From NCBI GenBank assembly GCA_023362775.1, contig JALMGJ010000004.1, forward strand, positions 38,208,929-38,272,928: a DNA stretch of 64,000 nucleotides. The letters are read 5' to 3'. The notes below the pieces were generated by a model. That model was not told where the DNA came from. It saw only the letters and a list, made by a program, of their open reading frames with translations, and did not search any database. A program made the position numbers and the translations under genes. Positions within the stretch are counted from its first letter, which is position 1, and each line of letters begins with the position of its first letter. Below are positions 45,523-57,150 of the stretch, piece after piece. This stretch comes from Charina bottae (lineage: Eukaryota; Chordata; Lepidosauria; Squamata; Charinaidae).

Positions 45523-47338
45523 CCTGCAACTGGGGCTGAAGCAGTCCGTCAGATGGGCTGTAGGTTTTGATTTCTTCCAGCTAAATCTGTAGTGGGAGAG
45601 ATTTGAATATCTGGTGTTTCATTATACCACATCATAACTCAGAGTTGCTAGCTAAGGGATATATGGAAGAGCTAGCAAAAAAGGAATCATTCAACCAGAA
45701 CTAGACTTTAGTTAGCAAAAATAATAAATCAATTATTAATATGGGTGATTATCCTGATGCCATTTGGAAAACTTTTTCTTTTTAGTGTTTGACCTGCTTA
45801 GTTGCAGAATCTGCTTTTTTTTTTTGCAGGGTCCTTGTTTAGTTCACATGGTGAAGGCATCAGTGCAGAACCTGATGCTGGTTTGGGGGTTGAGAAGTGA
45901 CTGACCCAAGGGAGAACTAGAATCTGGGTCTCACCACTCGTAGTCTAGCACCTTAACTACTACACCATGCTGATTCTTTATCTCGAAAACTAGAAATACC
46001 TTGATATTGGCATACAACTTTAACAGATGAACACTGAAGCTACTATACCTTGTGTATACTAATTTAAACCCTTAAAGCCAGAAAGCCATGATCCAGTGCT
46101 CAAAAGGCTTAAGGTGACTAAATTTCTGAGGGAATGTGAGCCACAGCTCTAAGGGTGTTAGAGAAGATGAAAACCTTTATACACATGAACCTTCGGAATC
46201 CTTAAAGAAAGGGAAAATGCTTATAAGCAAAAGCTAATGAAGGTCATACAACTAAGGGCCAAAACTAAACAAGAGAAAAATATCAAGACAGGATGGGATC
46301 CACATGAAGACTGTTGGTGTGTGTGTTTTCTTACATATGCAGAGTTTCAGAAAGCGCTTTGCATTAGAGACCAATAAATGATGCCAGTCATTGTAGTAAA
46401 TCAGTTGCAGTTGTACTGGTTACTCATACAAACAGATAATATTCACAGTTCTCTTCCAGATCCCTGGAAGTGTTACAAATCCACACATCAGAAAAAATAA
46501 GTAGTAGTAGGAAGCAAGCAGGTGTAGAAAGCAGAAGCGGGGCAGGTTCTTTTATGCTCTTCAACCTGGATCTCGTACTGCCTGACCTTTTAAAGTTTGC
46601 AGGTACTCAACTAACAAGGTTTTATTGCTGTGACTTACTCCTCAAGGAATAATACACCAACAAAGACAACAGCAAAACTGAACCCACAGTCCTAGGTAAG
46701 CCAGACCCTGAATCAAAATAAGACAAAGGATGGATCATTGAGAGAGGAGATCAATAGACAAGAGGTTCCAAATGCACCATCTTGGACCATCCCATAATGT
46801 CACAAGTGGAATCAGTAAAAAGACAAAAACAAAGGTTACTGAAGGAACAATCACTGAAAGTCTAAAATTATTTTTAGATACATGGAATTGGTTGTTCTAC
46901 AGTTTTCAACAGGAATTATAAATAATTTGACTTTGTATTTAGAAAAACTAGAATACCATTTCTAACAGGACATCTGCCAGTTACAATTCCTGATTCCATT
47001 CCCAAAAGGCCCCAAAAATATGTATACTGTATGAACAAATCAATTTCTTTGTTTTTAGGTAGAGTTGAAATATATTCAGAAAAAACAAGAAATAGCAAAC
47101 AGCACCATGTGTGGACTGTTACAGCAGAAATAATCAAATCACTTTCAGACTAGGAATGGACAGAACAACTGCCTATTCTGCTCCACAAACAAACTCAACA
47201 GGAAAGACTTTGGTAAAAAGGAGACACAACCTCCATGTGTAGCATGACAATAAACAAAGAGGGAAGGAGCAACTTAGTTTTTCTCACATGTGCTGTAGAA
47301 AGAACATTTTATTCATTTACATAAATATTGTAGATCAA
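45523..47338. other. No gene seen; one SINE relic
   Basis: A decayed second-type SINE head lies on the minus strand near 45880-45975 (TAGTCTAGCACCTTAACTAC). Otherwise this is unique-looking intergenic DNA. Confidence 0.4.
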
Positions 47339-47525
47339 GGTAAAGGTAAAGGTTCCCCTTGCATAGTCATGTCCAACTCTAGGGGCTGGTGCTCATTTCC
47401 GTTTGTTAGCCGAAGAGCCAGCGTTGTCCGAAGACGCTTCCACGGTCATGTGGCCGGCATGACGTACGTGGAACGCTGTTACCTACCCACCGAAGTGGTA
47501 CCTATTCATCTACTTGCATTTGCAT
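47339..47525 (-). mobile_element. Sauria-SINE-like element, copy 4, 5'-truncated
   Basis: Tail at the left (GGTAAAGGTTCCCC), body through GCATTTGCA at the right. The tRNA-like head is missing. Confidence 0.85.
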
Positions 47526-47945
47526 AGTACCATCAGTCCTAGCAAAGCAATAAGTTAGATGGCTGCCCCAGTTCCTGAGTAATTGTGGCCAAACAACAGG
47601 TAAATCACCTTTCTGGTGCCTGCTGTGGTAGTCAAAAACATATGTAACATGTTTGACAGATATCCACAATGAAATTCACAGAAGAATGCTGAAGTGATTC
47701 TACATGTCAACAGCTACAGTCAAAGTGACTGTAAAAGAGCTGTATACTTGTCTAAAGAATTGTATGACATCTTAATACCCATTCACTGTGTTGTAGTGTA
47801 AGCTTTCATCTACTCGAAGCTATTTCATGATATGTGTGAATTATAATCCCAAATTGGCAAAAAAATGTTTACACTTGGTTGCTGGGAGAAACAGAAATCA
47901 GAAGGCAAATAAAATACAAAAAGAATAGACTGTGACAAATATAAA

Positions 47946-48285
47946 AAGTAAAGGTAAAGGTTCCCCCCGCACATTTGTGCAGTCGTGTCTGACTCTAGGG
48001 GCCAGTGCTCAGCTCCGTTTGTTAGCCGAAGAGCCAGCGTTGTCCGAAGACGCTTCCACGGTCATGTGGCCAGCATGACGCGTGCGGAACGCTGTTACCT
48101 ACCCACCGAAGTGGTCCCTATTCATCTACTTGCATTTGCATGCTTTCGAATTGCTAGGTTGGCAAGAGCTGGAGCTAGTGCGGGAGCTCACTCTGCACGC
48201 AGGGCTAGGGATTCGAACCTCTGAACTTGCGATCTTCCAATCGACAAGCCTGGTGTCTTACCCGCTGAGCCACCACACCCCACCA
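47946..48285 (-). mobile_element. Sauria-SINE-like element, copy 5, with 14-bp target duplication
   Basis: GTGACAAATATAAA flanks it at 47932-47945 and 48286-48299. It is full length on the minus strand. Confidence 0.92.
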
Positions 48286-48299
48286 GTGACAAATATAAA

Positions 48300-49139
48300 C
48301 AGAAACAAAATTGAGTTCTGCAGTAACTTATTATGATAGTCTATAAAAGCTTCTGTTGTAGGATTACTTCTTTGTTGTTGTTGTTGTTGTTGTTCAGTTC
48401 TTAAATTGCTGCAAATCTCTTGTTTTTGGCTCCAGCACACTAACTTTGGAAAATGTTAAAATAAAAGCAAAATAGTGATAATAATTATTAACAAAGTAGT
48501 GGCAAGCTAATTAACACTTAGTAGAATAAAACCCAATAATCTCTTTCAACTCACAATTGACAGAATTTAATTTCTGGATAAATAGTAATTCAGCAGTTTC
48601 CCAGTGGAATTTCTTTTGAAGTTCCTTTGCTCAGAATGAATTATTTTAAGGTTCCTGGGCTCTTGTTCCTTTTTTTGCCTGCCAGTGAATTCTGTAATCC
48701 CAACAAGGATCTATTTGAATGCATTCTACATAATATATCTGTGCAATATTTGTGGAACTGAGTTGTTGATTAATAAAAGTTCACAGAACCTGCTTGTGTG
48801 AATTTATTTGCCATTGGACAAAACCTTTTTGGATATGAGATTTTATTACTAGTGGTGGGCCAAAAAGGAACTAGAGCTATTCTCACTGGTTTCTGCAAAA
48901 AGTTCCTGTAATAATGTGTGTTCTTAGCACAGATCATGTTAGAAAATCATTTTTAAATACTCCTTTTCCTTATTCTATAATTTTTCATCACTGTACTCAC
49001 AACTACAGTGTATCTCAAAGCTGACATAATTATATTGATATTGCTCTATGAAAGGCACCTAGTTCATATATTTTTAAAAGAAATTGGGAAGAAACTGGAC
49101 AGCTTGACCAACCAATTTGCAACTTTTGCTTAGGACAAC
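48300..49139. other. No gene seen
   Basis: Contains a (TTG)n run at 48370-48392. Nothing else recognised. Confidence 0.4.
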
Positions 49140-49147
49140 TAACACAG

Positions 49148-49432
49148 TAGGCTGACCGTATTTCCTTGAGACAAAAACGGGACCCTAATCTACCCACGGC
49201 TCGCTGGACAAAGTGGGTGTCCGTGCGTGCACGCACGCATGCATGCACACACTCCATCTAACAAAGCCTCGCCGGCAGCACGGTCCCTGCGGCACCCCAG
49301 CAAACAGGGCGGGTGGGCGCTCTCTCATTAAGAACGGGACAAAGTGGACATTTATATTAAAATGATGGGACAGCCGGGAATTGTTTATAAAACGGGGCTG
49401 TCCCGTTCAAAACGGGACGTATGGTCAGCCTA
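49148..49432. mobile_element. hAT-type MITE with TAGGCTGACC ends and TAACACAG target duplication
   Basis: It starts TAGGCTGACC and ends GGTCAGCCTA. TAACACAG flanks it at 49140-49147 and 49433-49440. Inside, ACGGGAC motifs occur in both orientations, and a GCGTGCACGCACGC tract lies near 49222. Confidence 0.88.
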
Positions 49433-49648
49433 TAACACAGTAACAGCCTCTGGAGGGAGTTGTATTTCGGCAGTCCTCCAATACAGTATTTCCCAGGCCG
49501 TGCTGCTCAGGATAATAGCAAGTGAGAGAACATTGGGAGGCACTAGGATTAAAAAGGAGGTGTTCAAGAAACCCATTTTTCTGTGTAATCCCAGAAAACC
49601 ATGGGTTAAAAATTAATATTTGGATTTGTAAAACTTCAAACAGAAGAC

Positions 49649-49868
49649 CCATGTTGGTGTAGTGGTTAAGGCGCTGGACTAGGTACAGGGAGAGCGTGAG
49701 CTGGTCCTCCTTTCAGCATAGAATCCAGCTGGGTGACCTTGGGCAGTCACGCTCGCTCCCCACCGAACAGGGTGGTTGTGGTGGAGAAAAGAGGCAGGAG
49801 CATTACTTATGCTGCCTTGAGTTGTACAAAACGAAGGTGGGATATACATAAATTGAATAATAAAATAA
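49649..49868 (+). mobile_element. Second-type tRNA-derived SINE, copy 3
   Basis: A tRNA-like head (TTGGTGTAGTGGTTAAGGCG), CCAGCTGGGTGACCTTGGGC body, and a tail GCCTTGAGTTGTACAAAACG followed by AATAATAAAATAAA. Confidence 0.8.
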
Positions 49869-50299
49869 ACCATGCTGCTAATATCGGTTGTTAATTTGAT
49901 CTTCTTACCCCTATATCGGTGTTAAGTGCTGCATGTCGCGACCCTTTAGGCATACCCTGTAGGCAACATTATTTATGGAATGTATGTGTCGCACTTCGTA
50001 CCTATCTATGAGTCTGAGAGCAATCCTCTGGAAGCAGCAGGTTCTCAGCTTGTCCCTTACAAGGAAAAGGTATCTTAGGTTTGAACGCTTGCGTTTTTAA
50101 AAGGGTCAGCCACTTGCCCTTGGCAGAGAAAACAGCTGTGGGTTCCCCAGTCTGAAACAGGTTCACAATCTTGACCAGGATACACGTTTCCTGTTGAAAA
50201 TTCCCCACCTTTTGCTCCAGCTGCTACTTACTCCTGGACTTTGGAATCAGGAACGCCTTCCAAGTTAGAGGTTTAAAATAACTTTTTCTTCAAAATAAG

Positions 50300-50331
<32 letters not shown>

Positions 50332-50356
50332 TATAATGAGCATGAATTATGTAGAG
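49869..50356. other. No gene seen; (ATTG)n microsatellite
   Basis: An (ATTG)n run at 50301-50331. Otherwise nothing recognised. Confidence 0.45.
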
Positions 50357-50560
50357 CAGCCTTTCTCAACCTTTTGACCCTGGAGGAACCCTTGAAATAT
50401 TTTTCAGGCCTCGGGGAACCCCTGCACATTCAGGTTCAAATATAGGCCAGAAGTTACAAAATTATTATATTTGTTTCATGTGTAGGCCTGTTTGTATGCA
50501 TTAACAGTGTTCTTAAACTAAAAATAAAGAATGAAACTTAAAGTGAAACCTGTGCTTGTT
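50357..50560. repeat. hAT MITE-like left end
   Basis: CAGCCTTTCTCAACCTTTTG and GACCCTGGAGGAACCCTTG match a common vertebrate hAT MITE start. The other end could not be placed. Confidence 0.5.
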
Positions 50561-50761
50561 TTTTGCTGCACAAATACTCAAATTCTGGGCCGAACTTGAG
50601 ATTGGCACACATGGATTTCATCTTCAACTGAAATAAGACGATTTCTGTCTTTGATTTTGACGCTTGTTAAAGAAGGAAAAGTTTGCTCACACATGTAAGA
50701 AGTTGAAAACTGCAGCAAAATGTTCAATGCCTTCCTATGGGTGGCTCCTGCTACCGCTGGC

Positions 50762-50872
50762 TCAGCCCAGCCCAGCCCAGCCCAGCCCCAGATCTCCTGC
50801 GCCCGCCCTGAGACAGAGCCCCCCAGGCCGCTGCGCCTGCAGAAAGGAGAGCCGCAGCACGCAGGCCCTGGA

Positions 50873-50941
<69 letters not shown>
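50762..50941. repeat. (CCCAG)n and (CT)n simple repeats
   Basis: A short CCCAG run (50762-50786) and a 65-bp (CT)n run (50877-50941). Long Ser-Leu and Arg-Glu open frames across it are composition artefacts. Confidence 0.9.
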
Positions 50942-50944
<3 letters not shown>

Positions 50945-50971
50945 CATTCTCAACACCTGCTGCTCCTCTCC

Positions 50972-51420
50972 TTTCTGGGACTTGTGGGATACTATCCAAA
51001 ATGGAAGAACTCCTCCTTGGGGAAAACCCAGATAGCCAAAAGAGGAGTTAGTATGATGGGTGCCAAGAAAGCTGAGACTCCGAGCCCAGTTTACACAAAA
51101 CTGAATTGCTAGAGTATATAGCAAGACCTGCTATATATGTGAAAGTCAAGATGCTGGGCCCAACCTGAATAAAATCCAAGAGAGCCTATCCTAGCTATTC
51201 AGTGAAGCCCTCAATAAGTAGTAGGAACAATCCCTATGAAAGAGAAAGGACGGTCAATTGATACTTCCTGCCACCAAATCAGAAGTCCTGTCATTTCTGG
51301 GACTTGTGGGATACTATGGACATTTTATAGCCCTCTCTTATCAAAGCAGGGTATCACAGCATTAGAACATTCCCAATTTTACCATGCCTCAGAACCTCCA
51401 GATTGTGTCAAGAATAACAA
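50972..51420 (+). pseudogene. Ty3/Gypsy-type pol relic, motif present twice
   Basis: A 24-bp stretch coding FLGLVGYY, the conserved block after the RT domain of Ty3/Gypsy pol, occurs at 50972-50995 and again at 51294-51317. At the second site the preceding bases fit a broken EVLS lead-in. Stops and shifts surround both, and no LTRs were found. Confidence 0.5.
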
Positions 51421-51896
51421 TTGGCAGGTCCCTTTCTTTGTATTCATATCAACCCATTTATATAGGTTAAGCTGCATACATATAAATAAACTATATGCAA
51501 ATTTGCAGACATTTAATAAAAGTATTTCGCCATTCTCTCAATTATAATTTTCACGTTGCACCATCCCTTATAATAAGTTCATGTTTTCAAGGACGTTTAT
51601 TCCCTAGTCCATAATAAAATATACATTTTAATCTCTCTCATCTCAACAACTATCTCCCTAAAGAAAGAAAATACATTTGTATTTCTCTCTCTTCTGTCAT
51701 CCCAGATAAGAATATTAGGTGAAGATTTTATTTTCATTGCTTTGCAAAGAATCACATTTATTGTCCTATTCAGTTTGAAGTTAATGATTTAGATTCAATC
51801 TATACTTATGCGAAACTGAAACGCATCCCTCAAGGCGGCATAACAAAACACTTCTGTCCTGTTGCTAAGATGGACAAATTCATGAAATATCTAGTT

Positions 51897-52029
51897 CAGT
51901 GTTCCTTAACCTCAGCAGCTTTAGGATGCATGGACTTCAACTCCCAGAATTCCCCAGCCAACATGCTGGCTGGGGAGTTCTGGGAGCTGAAGTCCACGCA
52001 TGTTAAAGCTGCTGAGTGGAGAAACCCTG
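51897..52029. mobile_element. Palindromic hAT MITE, second copy of the 45.4-kb family
   Basis: Starts CAGTGTTCCTTAACC, ends complement CAGGGTTTCTC, with inverted GGACTTCAACTCCCAGAA inside. Flanking ATCTAGTT and ATCCAGGT agree at 6 of 8 positions. Confidence 0.78.
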
Positions 52030-52389
52030 ATCCAGGTGTTGAGCACAACTCAAAGGAAACTTTATATTTTTAAACGCCAGGTGGCAGTGTGGGATCTTTC
52101 TTCATGCTTTCCTTCCATTTATTTATGTTTTTGGAGAGCTGAATACCATTAATGTATTAGTAAAATATTTCCTCTGCAAAACATTTATAGCTTCTAATAG
52201 TGGATTCGGACTGAATTATTTTTGGAAATATTTCAGCGCTGCACATTACATCATGTGATAGGAATTTAAATCTATTTCGTGTTTATCTAAGTGGAATATA
52301 TAGTGGAATAACTTTATAATGTCCTTCGTTTTAATTCCATCCATCTGGATTTAGAATTATTTATTATTCTATAAATTGTATAGTGATGT

Positions 52390-52465
52390 TTTATATTTTG
52401 TTTTAACTATTTTATTGTAAACCGCCCAGAGTTCCCCTTTGGGGGAGATGGGCGGTTATATAAAT

Positions 52466-52509
<44 letters not shown>

Positions 52510-52512
52510 AAT
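52390..52512 (+). repeat. L2-type 3' tail with (AAAT)n
   Basis: GTAAACCGCCCAGAGTTCCC and GGGGGAGATGGGCGG followed by (AAATA)n at 52467-52510. Confidence 0.7.
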
Positions 52513-52557
52513 ATTATGAACAGGGAAGGCATGTTTATTATTATCTGTTTGTTATGT

Positions 52558-52803
52558 AATAATAAACACTAAAGGCATGTTTATTATTATGTAATATGAA
52601 CACTTAAAGTGTCGTTTTTGTTGGCTTTTAGTTATTATTATTATCATTATTATTATTGATTGATTGATTGATTGATTGATTTTTGAACAGGCATGGCACA
52701 GTGTTGGAAAGAACCATCGTAATAATAAACACTAAAGGCATGTTTATTGTTATGTAATATGAACACTTAAAGTGTTGTTTTTGTTGGCTTTTAGTTATTA
52801 TTA

Positions 52804-52835
<32 letters not shown>

Positions 52836-52898
52836 GATTGATTGATTGATTGATTGATTTTTGAACAGGTATGGCGCAGTGTTGGAAAGAACCATCAG
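52558..52898 (+). repeat. Tandem duplication of about 165-178 bp
   Basis: Two adjacent copies, about 52558-52720 and 52721-52898, each run from AATAATAAACACTAAAGGCA through ATT and GATT microsatellites to GTTGGAAAGAACCATC. They differ by a few bases and by microsatellite length. Confidence 0.85.
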
Positions 52899-53071
52899 AT
52901 TCAAAATGTATAGTTTTGATGAACAATTTTATTTCAATTTTATTGAGTGGCGAATGGTATCCTCTTCCAATAGCTTTGCTGAGACAATCTGAGACCTGTA
53001 GCCCCTTTATCGACCATTTATTGGCATCTGTACAAAAACTGTCATTTCCAAGTTTCCCAAATGAGGTATGA

Positions 53072-53652
53072 TCACAAAATTGAGAAAGTTGTTGAAATTT
53101 ATATTAAAATTGTATGGGATTTTTGCATGCAAACCTAGAAACACAATACATCATATTTAACAATAACTGAAAAGAAAAGAGTAATTTTTATAGATGTGGC
53201 AATACCCGTAGACATCAGAATCGAAGAAAAAGCATTGGAAAAAATTATGAAACATGGAGATCTAACAATCAAATTGGTAAATGATGGAAAAGATTTTGCA
53301 AAGTCATCCCCAGAGTCAGATTTAGGTATAAACTAAGCAAGCCACACCTTGGGACTTCATAATCTAAAAGGGCTTCTCAAAAATTCCATTTTTTTTCATT
53401 TGTTACAGTTTTACAATATTCTAATTTCATATATGAACATTTCCATAAATTAAGCTCTCCAGTATGGCTCACATAACGCTCGTTAATTGATTAAGATAAA
53501 CATGTATTCCCAGCTTCCCAGCCCATCATCTGTATCAACAATACAAGAGCTGTTCCCCAAAAAGCATTGTGCAAAGTACTTCAGATTCAGTGCAGGTAGC
53601 CACTGCAACAATACATTTCACATTGTGAAAATCTCAAACCATAAAACCAGTA
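53072..53652. other. No gene seen
   Basis: AT-rich intergenic DNA; nothing recognised. Confidence 0.4.
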
Positions 53653-53654
53653 TA

Positions 53655-54085
53655 CAGGTAGTCCTCACTTACCAACCACTCATTCAGCAACCATTCAAAG
53701 TTACAACGGCGCTGAAAAACGAGATTTATGAGCGGTCCTCGAAGTTGCGGCCACTGCAGCATCCCCACGGCCATGTGATCGCAATTCGGGTGCTTGGCAA
53801 CTGGCTCGCACTTACAACAATCACAGCATCCCGCAGTCACGTGATCGCCATTTGCAACCTTCACAGCCAGCTTCTGACAAGCAAAGTCAATGGGGAAGCT
53901 GGCAGCATGTCGCAAGTCACAGTCACGTGATGTTGCACTTAATGACCATGGGTGATTCACTTCACGACCGCAGCTGGAACTGACATCATAAGTCAGCTCA
54001 GTCATGTGACATTTCACTTAACGACCGTGCCACTTAGCAATGGAGTTGCCAGTCCCAATTACAGTCAGTAAGTGAGGACTACCTG
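53655..54085. mobile_element. Tc1/mariner MITE, copy 4
   Basis: CAGGTAGTCCTCACTTACCA and its complement at the ends, TA on both sides. It is the longest copy (431 bp) of this family in the window. Confidence 0.82.
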
Positions 54086-54442
54086 TAATACATTACAAGC
54101 CTGATTCAAAGTCAGTCTCTTTTGTGACAACTTAATGTATTCATGGAAGAAGTTACAACTTTCTGTTCTGGGAAATACTTTTAAAACTCAGTCAATAGGT
54201 CAACAACAGAAAAAGAAGAGGTTGCTGTTTACTGCTAAACAGTTTTAAGAATTAATGTTTTAAATCATCACATGGCTCTTAATTTAATACCCTATTTAAT
54301 ACTTTAATCTGACTCCTTTGATTACTAAAACGTATGAAGCCTATGAAGCTGATTAACGTATTGACTGACAAAGATTGAACCACTGTTTTTGCTCATTTTA
54401 TTGTTTTAAAATGAGCTCAAGAGCCGTAGATACTCTAGGCAG

Positions 54443-54706
54443 CAGTCCCCAACCTTTTTGGCACCAGGGACCAGTTTCGTGGAAGACAATTTTTCCACGG
54501 ACTGGGGGGGGGAGGGGGATGGTGTCGGATTCTGCCTTCTCATAAGGAGCGCGCAACCTAGATCCCTCGCATGCACAGTTTACAGTAGGGTTCGCGCTCC
54601 TATGAGAATTTAATGCCACCACTGATCTGACAGGCAGAGCTCAGGCTCGCCCACCGCTCACCTCCTGCTGTGCGGCCTGGTTCCTACCAGGGGTTGGGGA
54701 TCCCTG
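54443..54706. mobile_element. hAT-type MITE, CAGTCCCCAACCTTTTTGGC family
   Basis: The left end CAGTCCCCAACC and right-end complement CAGGGATCCCCAACCCC form inverted termini. An inner inverted pair, TTCTCATAAGGAGCGCG and its complement, flanks CATGCACAGTTTAC. I recall near-identical sequence from mammalian genomes. Confidence 0.65.
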
Positions 54707-54709
54707 CAG

Positions 54710-55651
54710 TAGATTGAATATGTCTTTGTTGTGCAAAGAGAGCATTCATTAACATCTCCTTAAACTGCTTTTGCACTTCTTCAGCCTCTCCTAAATTGAA
54801 ACTAGAAGACAAATATTTGGATATCATGTGATTTGAGCATCACATGATATCCAAAAATATCCTGAAATAAAGGTGAAATGAAATAAACACAGCTACATAT
54901 TTTTCTTCATTGCAAACCTTACCTAGCACATCAACCTATCATCTCACTGACTGTGATGAGAAGAATATAAGCAATTATTCTCTGTCTAGCGTAACGTACC
55001 AAAAAGCATCTTACTGACAGGTAGACCTATATCCTGTATTTCTGTTTATTACCCTTATTTAACTTTGTACCCATATGCTCCTAGCAAAGCTATCTCTGTT
55101 CAGTCTTCTTACACAAATGTACCACAAACTTTGATTTCAAAGATTAGCAGGGTCTAATAATTAAAATCCTATCTTGTAAGATTTCAGTAAGATTTCAGTT
55201 CAAGTAAGGATAAAAGCTACAGTCTTTGGAAAACATCTAGACATATGTTCTTTACTTTAGAGAGTTGATAAAGTAGAAAAATGTCAGATACATGTTGCAA
55301 CAGACATAAACCAAAGCAGGCTCCATATGGCTACAGCACAACCTCACATCCCAAAACCTTATCTTGGAAATGTAAGACATCTTCATGAATAATGGGCAAA
55401 TATTTAAGCCTTGAAGACATTCAGGTAATAGCTTTTACTTTGAAATGAATCCTCCATGAGTTAGCTCAACATATTGGAATCTAACAGGATATCATCACCT
55501 AGCATTTTTCATAGTCCTAATTTTAAAATTCTCATGAAATCCTGTTCGCTCAAATCTTTTAGCACACACCTTGGCACAAGTACAGACAAGTTTCTGTGAG
55601 AGGTAAGACTTTGATTGTGATTCCAAAAGAAGAGAATATACAGTACGTAGC
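54710..55651. other. No gene seen; one perfect 17-bp hairpin
   Basis: TTTGGATATCATGTGAT (54816-54832) is repeated inverted at 54839-54855 with a 6-nt loop. Confidence 0.5.
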
Positions 55652-55805
55652 TCAGGCTTGGTGGAGTCCTTGGTGCTCTCTGAGCTTGGTTTTTGCTTGC
55701 AGACGTTTCATTACCCAACTACTGTAGGTAACATCATCAGTGCCTTTGATTGGAGCGTCAAGCTAGGCACAAGGGACTAGTGAGCTTGAGATGTTGTTAC
55801 AGCAA
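55652..55805 (-). mobile_element. Penelope-type terminal fragment, third family, with hammerhead-like core
   Basis: On the minus strand, CTGATGA (complement of 55734-55740) fits the canonical hammerhead core exactly. An extra T follows, then stem II GTTACC / GGTAAT (one G-U), then GAAAC (complement of 55705-55709) and GTC, the preferred cleavage triplet. The surroundings match a repeat I know to be common in squamates, with Penelope-like layout. No arms or target duplication could be placed. Confidence 0.5.
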
Positions 55806-57025
55806 TGCTTGGGTTTTCCTGTTGCATCTTAAACCCTATTTCACAAGCATTGGCTCTAGAAGAATTTGCGTGGCTTCCTTTGTCCTTTAATGCAATGGGA
55901 AGACAGGATCCATCCTATACTGGAGAACATTGTGAAGGGTCAGAAAATGAGGGCAGCTCAGTTATTAATCATATCAAGCTGAGAATATTTTTGCTAATCT
56001 TTATATAAATGCATATATTTCAAACTAACAAAAGGAAGAAAAAAGTTATATATATGTATGTATGTACTGTATGTACTGTATGTATGTATTAACAATATAC
56101 CACGTTACAAAAAAAAGGAGGGCAAAATGACCTGGACAATTACATTACAAACAACTCCAAAAAGCTTGTTTGAAAGTCCTCTTTCATGGCCCATTGTCCC
56201 AAAAAATAAAAAAAAAGTCCACTATGAACTCGTCTATAGAGACCTCCTCATTGCCCCTGTGGTCAGGGGCTTTTTAGAGGTGGAATTAGGAAAGCCCTTC
56301 TTAAGCTGCTTTAAGGAGACACTGATCACTTGCTTTACTTTGATTTTTTTGGGTGGACTCTTTTGTCTCTGTTGCTATTCTGTTTTAGATCGTTTTGAAT
56401 TGCTTATTTTATTTGGATGTTCAAGGCTGGATTAGCGTATATTTCATAGCACTGTTTTAGCTTAGAAGTTTAACATCTCACTCTAACATCTGTATATCTC
56501 TCTCTCTTGAGAACTTGAAGGAAGGTAGACTATATCTATATCATTGTGATATACATCTCTACATAGATATCTTTTCCTGCAACACTGCTGAGCACCAGGA
56601 CCTGGATAGCTCCTAAAGCTAATGTACTGTATGTAATCATCAATCTAAATTGCAACAGTTCACTTCCTGGTGGAAGGTTCAAACCCCATAAAATAAGTTC
56701 TGGTGAGGTATGTCTGATAATTTCCAAAAAGGATGAAACCTATTACATACTGCCTCCTGGTGGTCAACTTAACTAAAAACACCACAGAGGGTATACCCTG
56801 CATAAAAGTAGAGAACTTCCCACTGGAAGACAAGTGTCTTCATATTAATGTCTCATACATGGGGAGAGGGGGCGCATGACATAATGAAACATTTGTATAT
56901 ATCTCCCTGTGAAAGCTTAGGGGAAGGTGGACCGCATATACCATTCTAATAGATTTTATTAAATTGATGGCAGGTCACCTAAAAAGAGCATTTGGATTTA
57001 AAAGCAATGTAGAAATACTTACATA
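55806..57025. other. No gene seen
   Basis: A (TATG)n-rich stretch lies near 56049-56090. The 125-codon open stretch at 56058-56435 has no recognised domain and is hydrophobic only at its end. Confidence 0.4.
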
Positions 57026-57031
57026 AGCAAA

Positions 57032-57066
<35 letters not shown>

Positions 57067-57150
57067 ATATCAAATTTTGCCACCGCCCATCTCCCCCAAA
57101 GGAGGGACTCTGAGCGGTTTACAATAAAGCTAAAAGATTAAAATACTATT
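57026..57150 (-). repeat. L2-type 3' tail
   Basis: An (AAATA)n run at 57026-57067, then CCGCCCATCTCCCCCAAAGG and GAGCGGTTTACAATAAA, the L2 3' end in reverse. Confidence 0.7.

Noticed and set aside
50664..51124. Ser-Leu and Arg-Glu repeat proteins
   Set aside because: They are translations of a (CT)n microsatellite.
56058..56435. 125-codon possible membrane protein
   Set aside because: Hydrophobic only at the end, no signal or splice context, and no family recognised. Treated as chance.
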